A stretch of DNA of 64,000 nt. Origin: an uncultured bacterium (GTDB lineage Bacteria; Bacteroidota; Bacteroidia; Bacteroidales; Bacteroidaceae). How positions within the stretch are numbered: position 1 is the stretch's first letter; the number at the start of each line of letters is the position of its first letter. The position numbers were made by a program, and so were the translations under genes. The notes under the pieces are model-generated. The model saw nothing but the letters and a program-made list of their open reading frames with translations, made no database searches and was not told where the DNA came from. Shown here piece after piece: positions 61,403 to 64,000 of the stretch. The stretch lies in contig CAJMSE010000005.1 in NCBI GenBank assembly GCA_905216025.1, positions 1-64,000 on the forward strand. Reading direction: 5' to 3'.

Positions 61403-64000
61403 ATGCCAAGGATAAAAATAATGCTTATCGCCGTCATGCTCGTCATGGTACAGGCAGTGATGGCCCAAGGGCAACGAATATCAGGAACGATAACCGACAG
61501 TTTCGGTCCTGTGATGATGGCTAATGTGGTGGAGCGCGATGCCAACAACCGTATCGTGACGGCTACAGTGACGGATGTCAACGGTAACTTCTCCATGGTT
61601 GTCAAGAATCCGAAGAACAAGCTGGTCATCTCTTATGTGGGCGCCACGACAAAGGTGCTGCCCATCGGCGCACGCACGAAGTTCAACGAGAACCTCTCCT
61701 CGCAGACCACGGTGAAGGAGGTGAAGGTCGTTGCGAAGCGCAAGTCGAACTCCGGCGGCCTCGCCATTCCCAAGCGTGAGGTCTCCGTGGCACAGCAGAC
61801 CATGGACATGGCCGACGTGGAAGGCCTCTCGTTCACCAGTGCCGATGAGGCCTTGCAGGGTAAGATTGCCGGTCTTGACATCGTGATGGGTTCCGGTAAC
61901 CTCGGTTCGGGCACGCAGATGCGTCTGCGCGGTGTGACCTCCATCAACGGAAACAAGAACCCGCTCATCGTCGTCGACGACCAGATATACGACGCTCCCG
62001 ACTTCGACGTGGAGAATGCCACCGACGAAGACTATGCCTCGCTGCTCTCGGTGAACGTCGAGGATATCCAGAGCATCACCGTGCTCAAGGACGTTGCCTC
62101 TACGGCCATCTGGGGTTCGCGCGGTGCGAACGGTGTCATCGAAATCAAGACGAAGCGCGGTGCACGCGGCAAGACGAGGGTGAACTTCTCGTATAAGTTC
62201 ACCGGCAGCTGGCAGCCGAAGGGCTACGAGCTGCTCGACGGAGACAGCTACACCATGCTTATGAAGGAAGAGCTCTACAACCCGAAGCAGGCGACCAACG
62301 CCACGACGAACATCAACGAGCTGAACTACGTGCAGAGCTGGCCCGACTACGAGAACTGGAACAACAACACCGACTGGGTGGACAAGGTGACGCAGTTCGG
62401 ACAGGGACACAGCTACAACCTCAACCTTGCCGGTGGTGGCTCGAAGGCAAACTTCCGCATCTCTGCAGGATACGACCATCAGACGGGTACGATTATCAAG
62501 CAGACCCTCAACCGTTTCACCACCCGCCTTGCTCTCGACTACTTCGTGAGCGAGCGCATCAAGTTCATGACCACGTTCGCATTCACATATACGAACAACA
62601 ACAAGAACTACAGCGACCTGCTCGGTATCGCACAGAAGCTCGCTCCGAACATGAGCGTATACCGTCAGAACGCATTGGGCGAGGACACGGGAGACTACTA
62701 TATAATGAACCCCGCGTCGGGAAAGAACCCGTCGTCGTCGGAACTGAAGTCGGTGCGCGACCTCGGCAACCCCATTGCCATCGCAAACCTCGCCATGTCG
62801 AAGGAAAACGTGTACCGCGTCAATCCCGACTTCCGCATCCAGTACGAGTTGCTGGGAACCGGTGAGGGAAAGAGCAGGCTCACATATAACGGAGGCGTGT
62901 ATTTCGACATCTACGCAAATAGCTCTCCGACATTTGCCCCTGCCGAGCTCACGACGAACGCCATGGGCAACAACACCAGCTACAACAGGGCCTATAACCT
63001 CGAGAGCAACTCGCTGAACTTCACGTTCACGAACGACCTGACGTTCACCCCGTACTTCAAAAACGAGGACTGGACGGCAACGATGAAGTTCCGCTATCAG
63101 ATGATAACCGGCAACAGCAACCGCCAGTGGGAGACGGGATACCTCACACCGCCGGGAATAGAGATTCCGCCGGTCGGCATCCTGATTGACAAGGAGAACA
63201 ACAAGACGCAAACGGGAAGCTCCACGGGCAAGAACCGTGACCAGAACTGGAGCTACACCGGCCACTTCTCATACAAGAGCCGCTACTCGCTCGGACTGAC
63301 CCTGCGCGCAGACGGTAGCTCGAAGTTCGGACCGGACCACAAGTGGGCCTACTTCCCCAGCGTGTCCGCACGATGGAACATCATCGACGAGCCGTTCATG
63401 AAGCCGCTCCGCAAGGTGGTCTCGATGCTTGCCGTACGCCCGAGCTGGGGTATGTCGGGTAACGCGCCCTCGTCAGACCAGAGCTTCTTCGAGCTCTATC
63501 AGGACGGCTCTCAGTACGGCCGCCCGGGTTCGTCGCTGCCTACGATGAATCTCGTGCGCCTGAAGCTCGAAGACCTCAAGTGGGAGACGACGGTGGGTTA
63601 TAACCTCGGATTCAACCTCGGACTGTTTGACGACATGATCGAGGCCGAGTTCGAATACTACAAGAAGACCACCAAGGACCTTCTCATGAAAGATGTCCGC
63701 ATCCCCTCAACATCCGGTTACTCTACATTCGCATTTGCCAATGTCGGCGAGATGACCAACGAGGGATGGGAGTTGAACGTCAGCTTCAACAACATCGTAA
63801 AGACAGGAAAGTTCTCTTTGAGCGCCAACGTAAACGTGTCACAGAACTTCAACGAGATTACTGAGATGGACGAGAAGGTGCTCGCGTCGATAAACTCAGA
63901 ATGGACAAACGAGAACGGAAAGTATCTGAACCGCGTGCAGGTGGGCAACCCGCTCGGTTCTATCTACGGATACAGATATAAAGGAGTGTACAGCCACTCA
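61403..64000 (+). CDS. SusC/RagA-family transporter, 3' end outside the window
   Basis: From ATG 61403 the frame stays open for 866 codons to the last base. A signal peptide (MPRIKIMLIAVMLVMVQAVM) precedes the carboxypeptidase-regulatory-like domain (RISGTITDSFGPVMMANVV). The plug has MRLRGVTSINGNKNPLIVVD and STAIWGSRGANGVIEIKTKR, and the barrel begins near residue 240. The visible end, GSIYGYRYKGVY, is a typical late barrel motif. A susD gene would be expected next, beyond the window. Confidence 0.93.
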   Translation, partial: MPRIKIMLIAVMLVMVQAVMAQGQRISGTITDSFGPVMMANVVERDANNRIVTATVTDVNGNFSMVVKNPKNKLVISYVGATTKVLPIGARTKFNENLSSQTTVKEVKVVAKRKSNSGGLAIPKREVSVAQQTMDMADVEGLSFTSADEALQGKIAGLDIVMGSGNLGSGTQMRLRGVTSINGNKNPLIVVDDQIYDAPDFDVENATDEDYASLLSVNVEDIQSITVLKDVASTAIWGSRGANGVIEIKTKRGARGKTRVNFSYKFTGSWQPKGYELLDGDSYTMLMKEELYNPKQATNATTNINELNYVQSWPDYENWNNNTDWVDKVTQFGQGHSYNLNLAGGGSKANFRISAGYDHQTGTIIKQTLNRFTTRLALDYFVSERIKFMTTFAFTYTNNNKNYSDLLGIAQKLAPNMSVYRQNALGEDTGDYYIMNPASGKNPSSSELKSVRDLGNPIAIANLAMSKENVYRVNPDFRIQYELLGTGEGKSRLTYNGGVYFDIYANSSPTFAPAELTTNAMGNNTSYNRAYNLESNSLNFTFTNDLTFTPYFKNEDWTATMKFRYQMITGNSNRQWETGYLTPPGIEIPPVGILIDKENNKTQTGSSTGKNRDQNWSYTGHFSYKSRYSLGLTLRADGSSKFGPDHKWAYFPSVSARWNIIDEPFMKPLRKVVSMLAVRPSWGMSGNAPSSDQSFFELYQDGSQYGRPGSSLPTMNLVRLKLEDLKWETTVGYNLGFNLGLFDDMIEAEFEYYKKTTKDLLMKDVRIPSTSGYSTFAFANVGEMTNEGWELNVSFNNIVKTGKFSLSANVNVSQNFNEITEMDEKVLASINSEWTNENGKYLNRVQVGNPLGSIYGYRYKGVYSHS

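Overview
The window looks like chromosomal DNA of a Prevotella-like member of the Bacteroidales (phylum Bacteroidota). The evidence is a fused MurF-alanine racemase gene, three SusC genes (two with SusD partners), Bacteroidales promoters of the TAnnTTTG type in front of most transcription units, PL11/GH2/GH43 pectin-degrading enzymes, and secreted proteins ending in short C-terminal sorting-like domains. Coding DNA is GC-rich with strong codon bias. Many gaps carry AT-rich promoters or families of palindromic repeats. I see no tRNA, rRNA, CRISPR array, transposase or phage gene.

Layout. 1-560: the tail of an unknown gene, its terminator, and a foreign-looking fragment of ribonuclease HII lacking both ends. 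571-8463: murF-alr, a hexuronate-type MFS transporter, a nitroreductase and an outer-membrane beta-barrel protein, separated by repeat-filled gaps. 9440-30449: one long operon-like array of FAS1 lipoprotein, SusC, SusD, two FAS1 lipoproteins, SusC, SusD and two related secreted proteins with chitobiase-like modules. 30671-39082: housekeeping genes, namely B12-dependent ribonucleotide reductase, FolB, N-acetylmuramoyl-L-alanine amidase, an MlaD-like protein, DnaA and a BASS-like transporter. 39205-51841: a rhamnogalacturonan-I module (two PL11 lyases, a GH2 and a tandem GH43 enzyme) without its own SusCD or regulator. 52167-54770: a large secreted protein of unknown function. 54780-55715: a repeat-rich gap. 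55722-58247: two AAA+ ATPases with DUF4143-like tails, each preceded by its own set of three palindrome-containing repeats spaced exactly 33 bp apart. 58440-64000: a second FAS1 lipoprotein-SusC operon, cut by the window end.

How the parts fit. The PL11/GH2/GH43 set would release oligosaccharides and sugars from pectin, and the MFS transporter could bring in the resulting uronates. The FAS1-SusCD operons encode outer-membrane importers whose accessory surface lipoproteins are FAS1 proteins instead of ordinary glycan-binding proteins. No glycanase is encoded with them, so their cargo cannot be read from the sequence. The two candidates most worth follow-up as little-described systems are these FAS1-SusCD importers and the iteron-preceded AAA+/DUF4143 pair.
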